Assembly (NCBI GenBank): GCA_007128245.1 | Contig: SKXU01000046.1 | Coordinates: 1-30,496, forward strand | Reading direction: 5' to 3' | DNA from: Candidatus Woesearchaeota archaeon | GTDB lineage: Archaea > Nanobdellota > Nanobdellia > Woesearchaeales > SKIA01 | Length of the DNA: 30,496 bases | Shown here: piece after piece, positions 1 to 6,240 of the stretch | Numbering within the stretch: the first letter of the stretch is position 1 | How the letters are laid out: each line of letters starts with the position of its first letter | Notes under the pieces: model-generated | What the model saw: the letters and a program-made list of their open reading frames with translations, nothing else | Databases searched by the model: none | Told to the model about the DNA's origin: nothing | Translations under genes and position numbers: made by a program

Positions 1-134
1 GTTGCGAGCGCTTGTTGCTGCAAACTAGAAGCAGTCTGAATAACTACTCCCGCAGCGACAGCCGCCACAAGAATCAATGCGATGAAGATAATAAGCGTAC
101 CAACACCCATTTCTGCTTTTTTTGTGTTAAACAT
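1..134 (-). CDS. Archaellin (archaeal flagellin), 3' part beyond window edge
   Basis: Only the N-terminal 44 residues lie in the window. They read as a class III (type IV pilin-like) signal, a short basic leader ending KKA, then EMGVGTLII and a long hydrophobic helix, as in archaellins. Prepilin/prearchaellin peptidase would cut just before EMG. The ATG at 134 follows an AGGTGA Shine-Dalgarno-like sequence by 5 nt. From position 1 to 113 the DNA is identical to the next archaellin (674-786), so this is a recent tandem copy or a gene-conversion product. The variable outer domain is not visible. Confidence 0.88.
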   Translation of the reverse strand, partial: MFNTKKAEMGVGTLIIFIALILVAAVAAGVVIQTASSLQQQALA

Positions 135-151
135 TGGATTCACCTGTATAA

Positions 152-177
152 GTACACTAATGTACTAATTAGTATAC
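152..177 (-). promoter_or_regulatory. Conserved leader element of archaellin copy 1
   Basis: GTACACTAATGTAC, a near-palindrome (12 of 14 positions symmetric), is followed after six bases by GTATAC. The same two blocks with the same spacing occur before the second archaellin (830-855). They lie just downstream of the expected transcription start, so they could be a repressor site or an element in the 5' UTR. Confidence 0.5.
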
Positions 178-190
178 TCGTAGACGTTTT

Positions 191-200
191 AGTATATAAA
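191..200 (-). promoter_or_regulatory. TATA box of archaellin copy 1
   Basis: On the minus strand this reads TTTATATACT, centred about 62 nt before the ATG at 134. It predicts a leader of about 36 nt, the same geometry as archaellin copy 2. Confidence 0.6.
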
Positions 201-204
201 TCTT

Positions 205-228
205 TGGAAAAAAGAGAAAAAAAAGAAA
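205..228 (-). terminator. T-rich terminator after archaellin copy 2
   Basis: Immediately past the stop codon at 229 the minus strand is two runs of T (eight and six) interrupted by C/TC, typical of archaeal intrinsic oligo-T terminators. It separates the gene from the promoter of copy 1. Confidence 0.55.
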
Positions 229-813
229 TCAAGGGTAGAGATAGACGCGCTCTGTCGAAATGACATCAGGCATGTTAAACATCACCAGCGTAGCCGTACC
301 AATCTTTGGAATAAAGTTGATGCGCACAGCTTCGTCCTCGTCGATTTGTCGTGGAGCTTGAAACTCTACGCGAATAACGTCACCACGTTGGAGGTTTCCC
401 TCGCGATGGTTTGTTCCGTTGATCAAGTACGTAACCGTGAAATTACCCACTGTTCCGTCCGTACCGAATGACGTATCATTCACATACTGAAGCGTTGTAG
501 TGGTGTCGTCTGTGTTGAGCGTGAGCGTTACCTCATCAAGCTTGATAGGGTTTGAGCCGGGAGCAAGCTTCATTTGGACACTAAAGTTCTCTACAGAACC
601 TGCGCTGCCGTCTACCGCAGATACTTCGATTACGCGAGCTGTTGTTGCTATTTCTCCTCGAGCCGCCTGACCTGTTGCGAGCGCTTGTTGCTGCAAACTA
701 GAAGCAGTCTGAATAACTACTCCCGCAGCGACAGCCGCCACAAGAATCAATGCGATGAAGATAATAAGCGTACCAACACCCATTTCCGCGCGTCGATTTT
801 TTCGTATCATCAT
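229..813 (-). CDS. Archaellin (archaeal flagellin)
   Basis: A 194-aa filament subunit of the archaellum. It has a basic leader (RKNRRA), the processing site before EMGVGTLII, and a hydrophobic N-terminal helix to about residue 40 that packs in the filament core. A beta-rich outer domain follows, with several N-glycosylation sequons (NFS, NDT, NFT, NGT). An in-frame ATG at 819 exists, but the ATG at 813 sits 6 nt after AGGTGA and matches the start geometry of copy 1 (TATA to ATG 62 nt in both), so I choose 813. No other archaellum genes (FlaI/J type) are in the window. Confidence 0.9.
   Translation of the reverse strand: MMIRKNRRAEMGVGTLIIFIALILVAAVAAGVVIQTASSLQQQALATGQAARGEIATTARVIEVSAVDGSAGSVENFSVQMKLAPGSNPIKLDEVTLTLNTDDTTTTLQYVNDTSFGTDGTVGNFTVTYLINGTNHREGNLQRGDVIRVEFQAPRQIDEDEAVRINFIPKIGTATLVMFNMPDVISTERVYLYP
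674..786. repeat. 113-bp exact direct repeat with positions 1-113
   Basis: Positions 1-113 and 674-786 are identical base for base, including synonymous sites. Identity stops exactly at the codon for the first residue of the predicted mature archaellin (GAA of EMG) and may continue beyond the left window edge. It covers the filament-core helix and its start. Confidence 0.95.
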
Positions 814-829
814 TGGCATTCACCTTCCC

Positions 830-855
830 GTACACTAATGTACGATTTTGTATAC
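830..855 (-). promoter_or_regulatory. Conserved leader element of archaellin copy 2
   Basis: GTACACTAATGTAC, six bases, then GTATAC, as at 152-177. The flanks have diverged, which makes the shared blocks stand out. Confidence 0.5.
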
Positions 856-870
856 TAGGAGTAACATTAG

Positions 871-880
871 TATAAAAACC
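871..880 (-). promoter_or_regulatory. TATA box of archaellin copy 2
   Basis: The minus strand reads GGTTTTTATA here, about 62 nt before the ATG at 813, giving a leader of about 36 nt that contains the conserved element and a Shine-Dalgarno sequence. Confidence 0.55.
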
Positions 881-902
881 TTTCGTGTTCTACGACAAGG
901 CA

Positions 903-910
903 TTTAAAAA
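903..910 (+). promoter_or_regulatory. TATA box of thermosome gene
   Basis: TTTAAAAA is centred about 25 nt before the ATG at 931, which predicts a leaderless mRNA. Confidence 0.6.
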
Positions 911-930
911 CAACGCACTTCATACCATTC

Positions 931-2499
931 ATGAGCGAGAAACACATACAGCCAGTATTCATTCTGTCCGACGCATCAACGCGCACACAAGGACGCTCAG
1001 CGCAACGAAATAACATTCTCGCAGCCAAAGTAGTGGCTGAAACCGTGCGCACCACACTTGGACCAAAAGGCATGGATAAAATGCTCGTGGACGCGCAAGG
1101 GCACGTTACCATCTCAAACGATGGAGTAACCATTCTCGAAGAAATGGATATCGACCACCCCGCTGCGAAGATGATTGTAGAAATTGCTCGCACACAAGAA
1201 AATGAAATTGGCGATGGAACAACCACCGCAGTCATCCTGGCAGGCGAGCTACTCAAAAACGCAGAACAGCTCCTTGATGACAAAATTCACCCTACAGTAA
1301 TTATTAAAGGATACCGCCTCGCACACGAGCACGCCCTACAAACACTCAAAACACTCTCACGCACCGTCCGTGCAGACGATCAGGAGCTCCTTGAGCACAT
1401 TGCAAGCACCGCCATGACAGGAAAAGGAGCTGAGAGCGCAAAGCAACACCTCTCATCCTTGTGCGTGCAAGCAACCAAGCACGTTACCACAGCAGATGAA
1501 GTGCTTATTGATAACATAAAGATATTCACCCTTCCTGGCGAGAGCAGCTCCTCATCAGAGCTGATTTCAGGTCTAGTCTTAGATAAGCAAGTAGTTCATC
1601 CAAACATGCCTACACACGTGTCTGATGCCAAGATACTCCTCCTGAATACCAGTCTTGAATTGCAAGAGACGGAAATGGATGCGAAAATAAGCATCCAAGA
1701 CCCAAGTCAAATACAGGCATACCTTGACATGGAAGAACAACTCATGAATGCTCTTGTACAGCGAATAGTAAAGACGCAAGCAACCGTTGTGATTTGTCAG
1801 AAAGGAATTGATGATCTTGCTGCCTACAAGCTTGCAAAACACGGGATTCTTGCTGTTCGTCGCGTGAAAAAAAGCGATATTGAAAAGCTCGCAAAAGCAA
1901 CCGGTGCGCACGTTCTTACCGATACAAAAGATGTTACTGCGGATGCATTAGGGAGCGCAGGGCGAGTCGTACAAAAGCGCGTTGGAGAAGAGATGGCAGT
2001 ATTTGTGACGGAGTGTGCAAAAGCACAAGCAGTCACGTTGCTCTTGCGAGGCGCAACAACTCACGTGCTTGACGAGGTTGAGCGAGCAGTAACAGACGCC
2101 CTAGGAGATTTGCGCGCCGTGCTACTCACAAAAAGCATTGTCGCGGGCGCAGGAAGCGTAGAGGTGCTTGTTGCGCAGGCACTCTCAGAGTTTGCAAAAA
2201 CACTTTCTGGGCGAGAGCAACTCGCCGTGCAAGCGTTTGCTGATGCACTCTTAGTCATTCCACGAACGCTCGCAGAAAACGCCGGTCTTGATCCCATTGA
2301 CGTACTTGCAGACCTTGCAAGTTCACAGCACACATGGCCAGGCGTGGACGTCTACACAGGTAATGTGGTTGATGCGTGGGACGCGCGAGTAGTCGAGCCT
2401 ACGCGCATCAAAACACAAGCACTCAGTAGCGCTACTGAAGTGGCGTGCATGATTTTGCGCATTGATGACGTGATTACTGCACACGAAAAAGCAAACTAA
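931..2499 (+). CDS. ths: Thermosome subunit (group II chaperonin)
   Basis: ATP-driven cytosolic folding machine with a built-in lid. The 522-aa protein carries the family signatures: TTLGPKGMDKML at 41-52, TISNDG at 60-65, the nucleotide-binding GDGTTT at 94-99, an apical domain with CQKGIDDLA and ILAVRRVKKSD, and NAGLDPID near the C-terminus. The usual GGG(A) nucleotide-contacting motif after the third equatorial segment reads AGAGS, and the flexible Gly/Met-rich C-terminal tail of most thermosomes is absent (the protein ends ITAHEKAN). That makes it slightly shorter than the usual 540-550 aa. Arginine codons are all CGN, unlike the orphan gene at 14.5 kb, consistent with high expression. 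A monocistronic promoter lies just upstream. Whether other subunits exist elsewhere cannot be seen. Confidence 0.97.
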   Translation: MSEKHIQPVFILSDASTRTQGRSAQRNNILAAKVVAETVRTTLGPKGMDKMLVDAQGHVTISNDGVTILEEMDIDHPAAKMIVEIARTQENEIGDGTTTAVILAGELLKNAEQLLDDKIHPTVIIKGYRLAHEHALQTLKTLSRTVRADDQELLEHIASTAMTGKGAESAKQHLSSLCVQATKHVTTADEVLIDNIKIFTLPGESSSSSELISGLVLDKQVVHPNMPTHVSDAKILLLNTSLELQETEMDAKISIQDPSQIQAYLDMEEQLMNALVQRIVKTQATVVICQKGIDDLAAYKLAKHGILAVRRVKKSDIEKLAKATGAHVLTDTKDVTADALGSAGRVVQKRVGEEMAVFVTECAKAQAVTLLLRGATTHVLDEVERAVTDALGDLRAVLLTKSIVAGAGSVEVLVAQALSEFAKTLSGREQLAVQAFADALLVIPRTLAENAGLDPIDVLADLASSQHTWPGVDVYTGNVVDAWDARVVEPTRIKTQALSSATEVACMILRIDDVITAHEKAN

Positions 2500-2545
2500 A
2501 GCTTTAAATATCACTATTTATGCAACGAGTAGAGGTAGAAAAAGG

Positions 2546-3457
2546 GTGAGCGACGACTACGAAATAGTTTCTAAAAAAGATATTGACGCGCTCAAGCGAG
2601 AAGTTGCTGAGTTGCGTGCACGTCCCGTCCAGCCACCATCGGCTGATTTGATGAAAGCACTAGACAGACTTTCCGGGCATATCCAGCATCTGATTACTAT
2701 TTTTGAGCAGGCCGACAAATCAGTTGCGGAGGCCTACACAACACACGCTCCGCATGATTCTCGCAAAGTGGATTTGGTTATCGCTCAAAATGAGCAGATT
2801 GCGCAAGGATTACTCACGCTCTCTGAGCTCGTGCAAAAAAAGCATGAGAAACAGCAAGCTCCCACGCCGCACAAACCCACAATAGCTGATTTACTCCCCT
2901 TTTCAGATGATATCCCGCCAAAGCAAGAGGTAACACAGCAACCACCAACAGAACCAAAACATCCCATTGAATCAAAAATTCCTGCACCACCAAAGCAAGA
3001 GATAACACAGCAACCACCTACCGAGCCTGAAGCGCCTAGTGAACCAAAAATTCCTGAACCGCCCGTTGCAGAGGAGCCAGCACAAGATTTTCCTAAGCCG
3101 CCGCCGTTGTTTGTGAATATGCATGATGAAGTTCACCCTCCTCGCAAAGCTCCTTCTCCTGATGACCTTCCTCCTCCGCCAAGCTTTGATGTTGCGACCC
3201 CTCCCGCGCCGCAGCCAGAAGTGGTAGCTCCTACGCAAGCAGACACTGAGCTCGTGAGAGATCTTGCGCAGAAAAAACCTTCCTCCACAGAAATTCCTCA
3301 AATGCCAAGTCCGCCTGAGGGCGCTTCTGTTCAGCAACCTCCTGAGCAGATGCCCACACTTCCTCCTCCTCCTGATTTAGAGTCTGCTCTCGAGCCCGAT
3401 CCACAGCCTTTACCACCTCAAAAATCCAGAAAACGACTAATGAGAAGTTTTCGATGA
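2546..3457 (+). CDS. Proline-rich protein with N-terminal coiled coil, function unknown
   Basis: I do not recognise a family. The 303-aa protein starts at a GTG preceded by GAGGT, and a TATA-like CTTTAAATAT lies at about 2502-2511. Residues 1-30 are charged and helical (KKDIDALKREVAELRA), followed by another helical stretch to about residue 110. The remainder is Pro/Glu/Gln-rich, low complexity, with two tandem 24-residue repeats and many PPPP/PPPS runs, ending in a basic tail (KSRKRLMRSF). No signal peptide or membrane segment is visible, so it is probably cytosolic or attached to a complex through its ends. It overlaps the next gene by 4 nt (ATGA), so the two are probably co-translated. Confidence 0.75.
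   Translation: MSDDYEIVSKKDIDALKREVAELRARPVQPPSADLMKALDRLSGHIQHLITIFEQADKSVAEAYTTHAPHDSRKVDLVIAQNEQIAQGLLTLSELVQKKHEKQQAPTPHKPTIADLLPFSDDIPPKQEVTQQPPTEPKHPIESKIPAPPKQEITQQPPTEPEAPSEPKIPEPPVAEEPAQDFPKPPPLFVNMHDEVHPPRKAPSPDDLPPPPSFDVATPPAPQPEVVAPTQADTELVRDLAQKKPSSTEIPQMPSPPEGASVQQPPEQMPTLPPPPDLESALEPDPQPLPPQKSRKRLMRSFR
2915..3058 (+). repeat. Two tandem 72-bp units inside proline-rich gene
   Basis: Each unit encodes 24 residues beginning PPKQE(V/I)TQQPPTEP and ending with K-I-P plus one residue. The first spans 2915-2986 and the second 2987-3058. The units are diverged but clearly homologous at the DNA level. Confidence 0.85.
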
Positions 3458-3777
3458 CACACGCCAATACGTTATTCTCTCACCTGGTCGTCGCACACCA
3501 TAAACACAAGTATGAACGGCTCAGGTACACGAGCAGCCCTTTGAAGCGACGGGTGCGTCTTGTGCGACAAAAAAAAGTGTTTCACGAGCATCTTCAGAGC
3601 GAGCGAGAGCGCCGCGCGCAGTTGAAGGTGCTGCGATCACTTCAGCACGAGCTTGTGCGAGCTGAGAAACATCTTGAGAAACTTGGTGAGCATGAGAAAG
3701 CGCGCGCCTTGCATGAGCGGCTTGCGGCTGTGAGAGAAAAAATTCAAGAAAAAGAAAAAAAATTGGCATCGACCTAA
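3454..3777 (+). CDS. Small basic coiled-coil protein, function unknown
   Basis: A 107-aa protein whose ATG overlaps the stop of the upstream proline-rich gene (ATGA), which indicates translational coupling. It is rich in Arg, Lys, Glu and His; from about residue 45 to the end it is predicted to be one long amphipathic helix (for example HELVRAEKHLEKLGEHEKAR). There are no cysteines, no membrane segment and no recognisable catalytic motif. It may pair with the coiled coil of its neighbour, but that is only inferred from the overlap. Its last 4 bases overlap the convergent small histone-fold gene. Confidence 0.7.
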   Translation: MTHANTLFSHLVVAHHKHKYERLRYTSSPLKRRVRLVRQKKVFHEHLQSERERRAQLKVLRSLQHELVRAEKHLEKLGEHEKARALHERLAAVREKIQEKEKKLAST

Positions 3778-3944
3778 AGGTCTTTTGCCATAACAGTTTT
3801 TCGGTTGTTGCCTTCTGCACGCTTTGCTGCTGCTTTGACTAGCTCCTTCACTCGTTTGTCAAGTGCTGCTGCAAAGTCTCCAGCAATGTTGTATCCAGCT
3901 GCAACGTCTTTAATTTTTGCTTTAACTACAATGTTGTCTGCCAT
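3774..3944 (-). CDS. Small histone-fold protein, DUF1931-like
   Basis: A 56-aa protein read on the minus strand starting MADNIVVKAKIKD and ending RKTVMAKDL. The order VVK-x-KIK, then GDFAAALDKRVKELVKAA, then RKTVMAKDL resembles the DUF1931 group of short histone-fold proteins, in which the final RKTV-x-x-x-DL is the loop-2/helix-3 motif also seen in archaeal histones. It may bind DNA or form a small oligomer. The ATG at 3944 has GGGGTGA 10 nt upstream (3955-3961) and a TATA box at 4020-4029. Family assignment is from memory of the motif pattern, not a search. It differs from the classical histone at 14.1 kb. Confidence 0.75.
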   Translation of the reverse strand: MADNIVVKAKIKDVAAGYNIAGDFAAALDKRVKELVKAAAKRAEGNNRKTVMAKDL

Positions 3945-4019
3945 CTTAATTTTGTCACCCCGTTGGGAGTTTTTTTAGTAAAGCCATTGAGGCTTCCTAT
4001 AGGGTTTTGCATCCCCCGC

Positions 4020-4029
4020 ATATAAAAAC
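4020..4029 (-). promoter_or_regulatory. TATA box of DUF1931-like gene
   Basis: The minus strand reads TGTTTTTATA, implying a start of transcription near 3998 and a leader of about 54 nt containing GGGGTGA. A second AT-rich box (minus strand TTTTAAAAATATAT, about 4088-4101) could give a longer transcript beginning near 4071. Confidence 0.45.
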
Positions 4030-4050
4030 ATTGCGGTTATAGCGTCTCTT

Positions 4051-4068
4051 GAAGCAGAATTCTGCCTC
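4051..4068 (-). repeat. 18-nt inverted repeat (hairpin in minus-strand RNA)
   Basis: As minus-strand RNA it is GAGGCAG-AAUU-CUGCUUC, a 7-bp stem (one G-U pair) with a four-base loop, built on the perfect palindrome GCAGAATTCTGC (4054-4065). It lies between GluRS and the small histone-fold gene, with no following U run, so it is unlikely to be a terminator. Confidence 0.5.
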
Positions 4069-4110
4069 TTGGCGTGGCAACTGGAACGCATATATTTTTA
4101 AAACCGCGCC

Positions 4111-5775
4111 CTATCGGTGCGCAAAGTAATATGTTTTGTCATCTTCTTTACGTACAAATCCTATGCGCTCACACTGCAAGAGCGTGCCAGGAGGATACGT
4201 AGTTGCGCGCGCCTCTATGATGCCTTCGCTTCGCGAGCCGTCAGGAAATACGAGGGTGATCTGGGTTGTTGGATGGTGTTTTGGCAAATAGTGGATCATG
4301 CGTTTGTGTGCTGCCTTGCGAAAGTCATCTAGCGATTCTCCCTCGTACACAAATCCTCCGTCCGCAGAGGAGAAGTTGTATCCGTCCATGAGCCGAAATA
4401 AGACGTGTTCAGGCTGCTCAATATCTTCTCTGCTCACGTAGACCTCTGATCCTAGCTCAAAGACTCTTCCTCCTGCTCGCAGCTCTGGATACAGGTCTTT
4501 TTCTACTCTCATCGTTTCTGCGTGTTGGATAGTGATCAAGACAGGGTCTTGTACAAAAAATATTCTGTCCGCTTGCTTGTCTATGATGTCTCTGTTAAAT
4601 GCTTCGATGTTCGTAAAGTACTCTTGTTGGGAGAGTTTTTTGTCCGCAGGAGAAATTCCTATCTCTTGTGCTTGTCGCAAGAACGCTTCTGCAGTAAACC
4701 CTCGTTTTTTGAGTGCTTGAAAAAACGGGAGTCGCACATCATCCCAGCCGCTAAAGTCGCCGTCTTCAATGCGTTTTCTTGTCTGGCTTGTTGAGAGTTG
4801 TAAGTCAGTAAAATTAATTCTGCCCACGTTATAGACTACAGGAATGGGTTTTCCAAAGTAGTTATACATGAATTCCTGTCGCTTCGCATTGTCTGCGTGG
4901 TCTTTTGCACGCAACACGTGGGTAACTCCCATTTCCATATCATCTACTGATACTGAGAAATTCATCAGCGGCCACACCCGATACTTAGACCCTTGTTTTG
5001 GATGCGTCGCCGTGTTTATGCGCAGAGCAGGCCAATCTCTCATCGCAGGGTTTTTGTGCGCAATGTCTGTTTTTATCCGCACAACAGCCTCTCCTGGGAG
5101 CAAGGTTGTGAGCATTGATTGCCACCGCATGAGTGCTTGCGCGACGGGCAAGTCTCTGCACGGACAGGGCTGTTTTGCATCCACGCACTCTCTGAACGCG
5201 TCCGCGTCGCACGTGCACACATACGCCCATCCTGCTGAGAGCATGCGCTCAGCATACGAGTAGTACAACTCCATGCGATCGGACTGAATGAATACATCAG
5301 AGATGTTATTGTGTGTATACCACTGCGCGTCCTCTACAATGAGCTCGTATGCGGGCGGATAAATGTTTTCTGGATTTGTGTCAGCGATACGCAAAATCAG
5401 TTTTCCATCATTTTTTGCAGCGAGCAAGTGATTGAGTCCAAGCGTGAACGCATGGCCAATGTGCAGCGGCCCTGACGGGCTTGGTTCAAATCGCAACACA
5501 GGGCTTGGGTGGTCAAGAAGAAAAGGGTCTTTATACTCTTTTTCTGGTGCTTGCGATCCTCCCAGCGATTCCAACAGAGCTTTTTGCTCATCCACGGACA
5601 GCGCATTCACTTCTTGTGCGATCTCGCCTGCTTGTCGCATCACGCTCCCAGCATTTGCTCGCAAGTCAGGAAATTCCCTCATGACCGCTCCCAGCACTGA
5701 TTTGGGGTTGCACACCCCATCATATTTAAGAGCGTTTTCAAGCAACACTTTACGCATGAATTCTTCTACGTGCAT
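4111..5775 (-). CDS. gltX: Glutamyl-tRNA synthetase (archaeal type, class Ic)
   Basis: Attaches glutamate to tRNA-Glu (and in many archaea also to tRNA-Gln for later amidation). The 554-aa protein has the archaeal N-terminal helical domain (MHVEEFMRKVLLENAL), the class I signature PSPSGPLHIGHA with HIGH at 105-108, the archaeal segment CTCDADAFRE...PCPCRD at 188-208, and a beta-barrel anticodon-binding C-terminus. The KMSKS-equivalent loop at 325-334 reads LQLSTSQTRK; the first lysine of the usual KLSTS form is Gln here. A longer frame begins at 5955, but the extra N-terminus matches no family feature. A TATA box at 5798-5805 is 26 nt from the ATG at 5775, so I use that start. It ends with TAG. 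Confidence 0.96.
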   Translation of the reverse strand: MHVEEFMRKVLLENALKYDGVCNPKSVLGAVMREFPDLRANAGSVMRQAGEIAQEVNALSVDEQKALLESLGGSQAPEKEYKDPFLLDHPSPVLRFEPSPSGPLHIGHAFTLGLNHLLAAKNDGKLILRIADTNPENIYPPAYELIVEDAQWYTHNNISDVFIQSDRMELYYSYAERMLSAGWAYVCTCDADAFRECVDAKQPCPCRDLPVAQALMRWQSMLTTLLPGEAVVRIKTDIAHKNPAMRDWPALRINTATHPKQGSKYRVWPLMNFSVSVDDMEMGVTHVLRAKDHADNAKRQEFMYNYFGKPIPVVYNVGRINFTDLQLSTSQTRKRIEDGDFSGWDDVRLPFFQALKKRGFTAEAFLRQAQEIGISPADKKLSQQEYFTNIEAFNRDIIDKQADRIFFVQDPVLITIQHAETMRVEKDLYPELRAGGRVFELGSEVYVSREDIEQPEHVLFRLMDGYNFSSADGGFVYEGESLDDFRKAAHKRMIHYLPKHHPTTQITLVFPDGSRSEGIIEARATTYPPGTLLQCERIGFVRKEDDKTYYFAHR

Positions 5776-5797
5776 GCTCTGTGCGCGCGCGTGCGAG

Positions 5798-5805
5798 TAT
5801 AAAAG
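5798..5805 (-). promoter_or_regulatory. TATA box of gltX
   Basis: CTTTTATA on the minus strand, centred 26 nt before the ATG at 5775. It decides the start and predicts a leaderless mRNA. Confidence 0.65.
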
Positions 5806-5820
5806 TGTTGTGTGCAAACC

Positions 5821-5829
5821 ATTAAAAAT
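5821..5829 (+). promoter_or_regulatory. TATA box of DoxX-like gene
   Basis: ATTAAAAAT is centred 26 nt before the ATG at 5851. It is only about 20 bp from the divergent gltX TATA box. Confidence 0.55.
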
Positions 5830-5850
5830 CCTTGGGAACAGAGTAGTGTT

Positions 5851-6165
5851 ATGCGTGCGCGAAAGCTTTTTCAACGAATGCAACGGTTCGAGTCTCGCAC
5901 TGGCACCATGCTGTTTTTTATTCGCATAGGGCTTGCTGCGTATCTCGTGTGGCACGGGTTTGATCTGTTGTCCTCACAACTTGCACTAGGTATTGCAAGC
6001 ATGGGACTTGGCGCCGTCCTCGCCCTGGGACTTGCTAGTCGTGTTGTGGCACTTCTTGTGCTCATCTTACTTATTGTTGAGTTTAGCGTGTTTGGTCACG
6101 TAAATCCTGCGACAACCTTGGCAGTGCTCGTGTCTATTGGCCTTATCATCGGTCCGAACCGATAA
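5851..6165 (+). CDS. Small membrane protein, DoxX-like
   Basis: A 104-aa protein with a basic N-terminus (MRARKLFQRMQRF) and three to four hydrophobic helices. The pattern FIRIGLAAYLVWHGFDLL, then a Gly/Leu-rich helix ending LGLASRVVALL, resembles one repeat of DoxX/SURF4-type integral membrane proteins, whose biochemical role is poorly defined. The open frame extends back to 5812, but the TATA box at 5821-5829 rules out that start and favours 5851. The gene is divergent from gltX and precedes the lipoprotein gene, which has its own promoter. The family call is tentative. Confidence 0.6.
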   Translation: MRARKLFQRMQRFESRTGTMLFFIRIGLAAYLVWHGFDLLSSQLALGIASMGLGAVLALGLASRVVALLVLILLIVEFSVFGHVNPATTLAVLVSIGLIIGPNR

Positions 6166-6210
6166 CAGCAGGCGCAGTATATCTGCAAAGCAAGTTGCAG
6201 TCATCACGTA

Positions 6211-6219
6211 TTTTATATA
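6211..6219 (+). promoter_or_regulatory. TATA box of Kazal lipoprotein gene
   Basis: TTTTATATA is centred 26 nt before the ATG at 6241; leaderless mRNA predicted. Confidence 0.65.
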
Positions 6220-6240
6220 CTTTCTCGTCCTAATACCTGT

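Noticed and set aside
12..263. Plus-strand open frame of 83 codons at the left end
   Set aside because: It is the antisense of the archaellin coding region (and repeats at 574-858 for the same reason); no promoter or sensible protein.
867..1283. Minus-strand open frame over the thermosome start
   Set aside because: Ser/Val/Cys-rich shadow of the thermosome gene with no promoter or start signal.
3969..3976. T run (seven T) on the plus strand as terminator of the 2.5-3.8 kb operon
   Set aside because: It lies almost 200 bases past the last stop and beyond a convergent gene; may be incidental.
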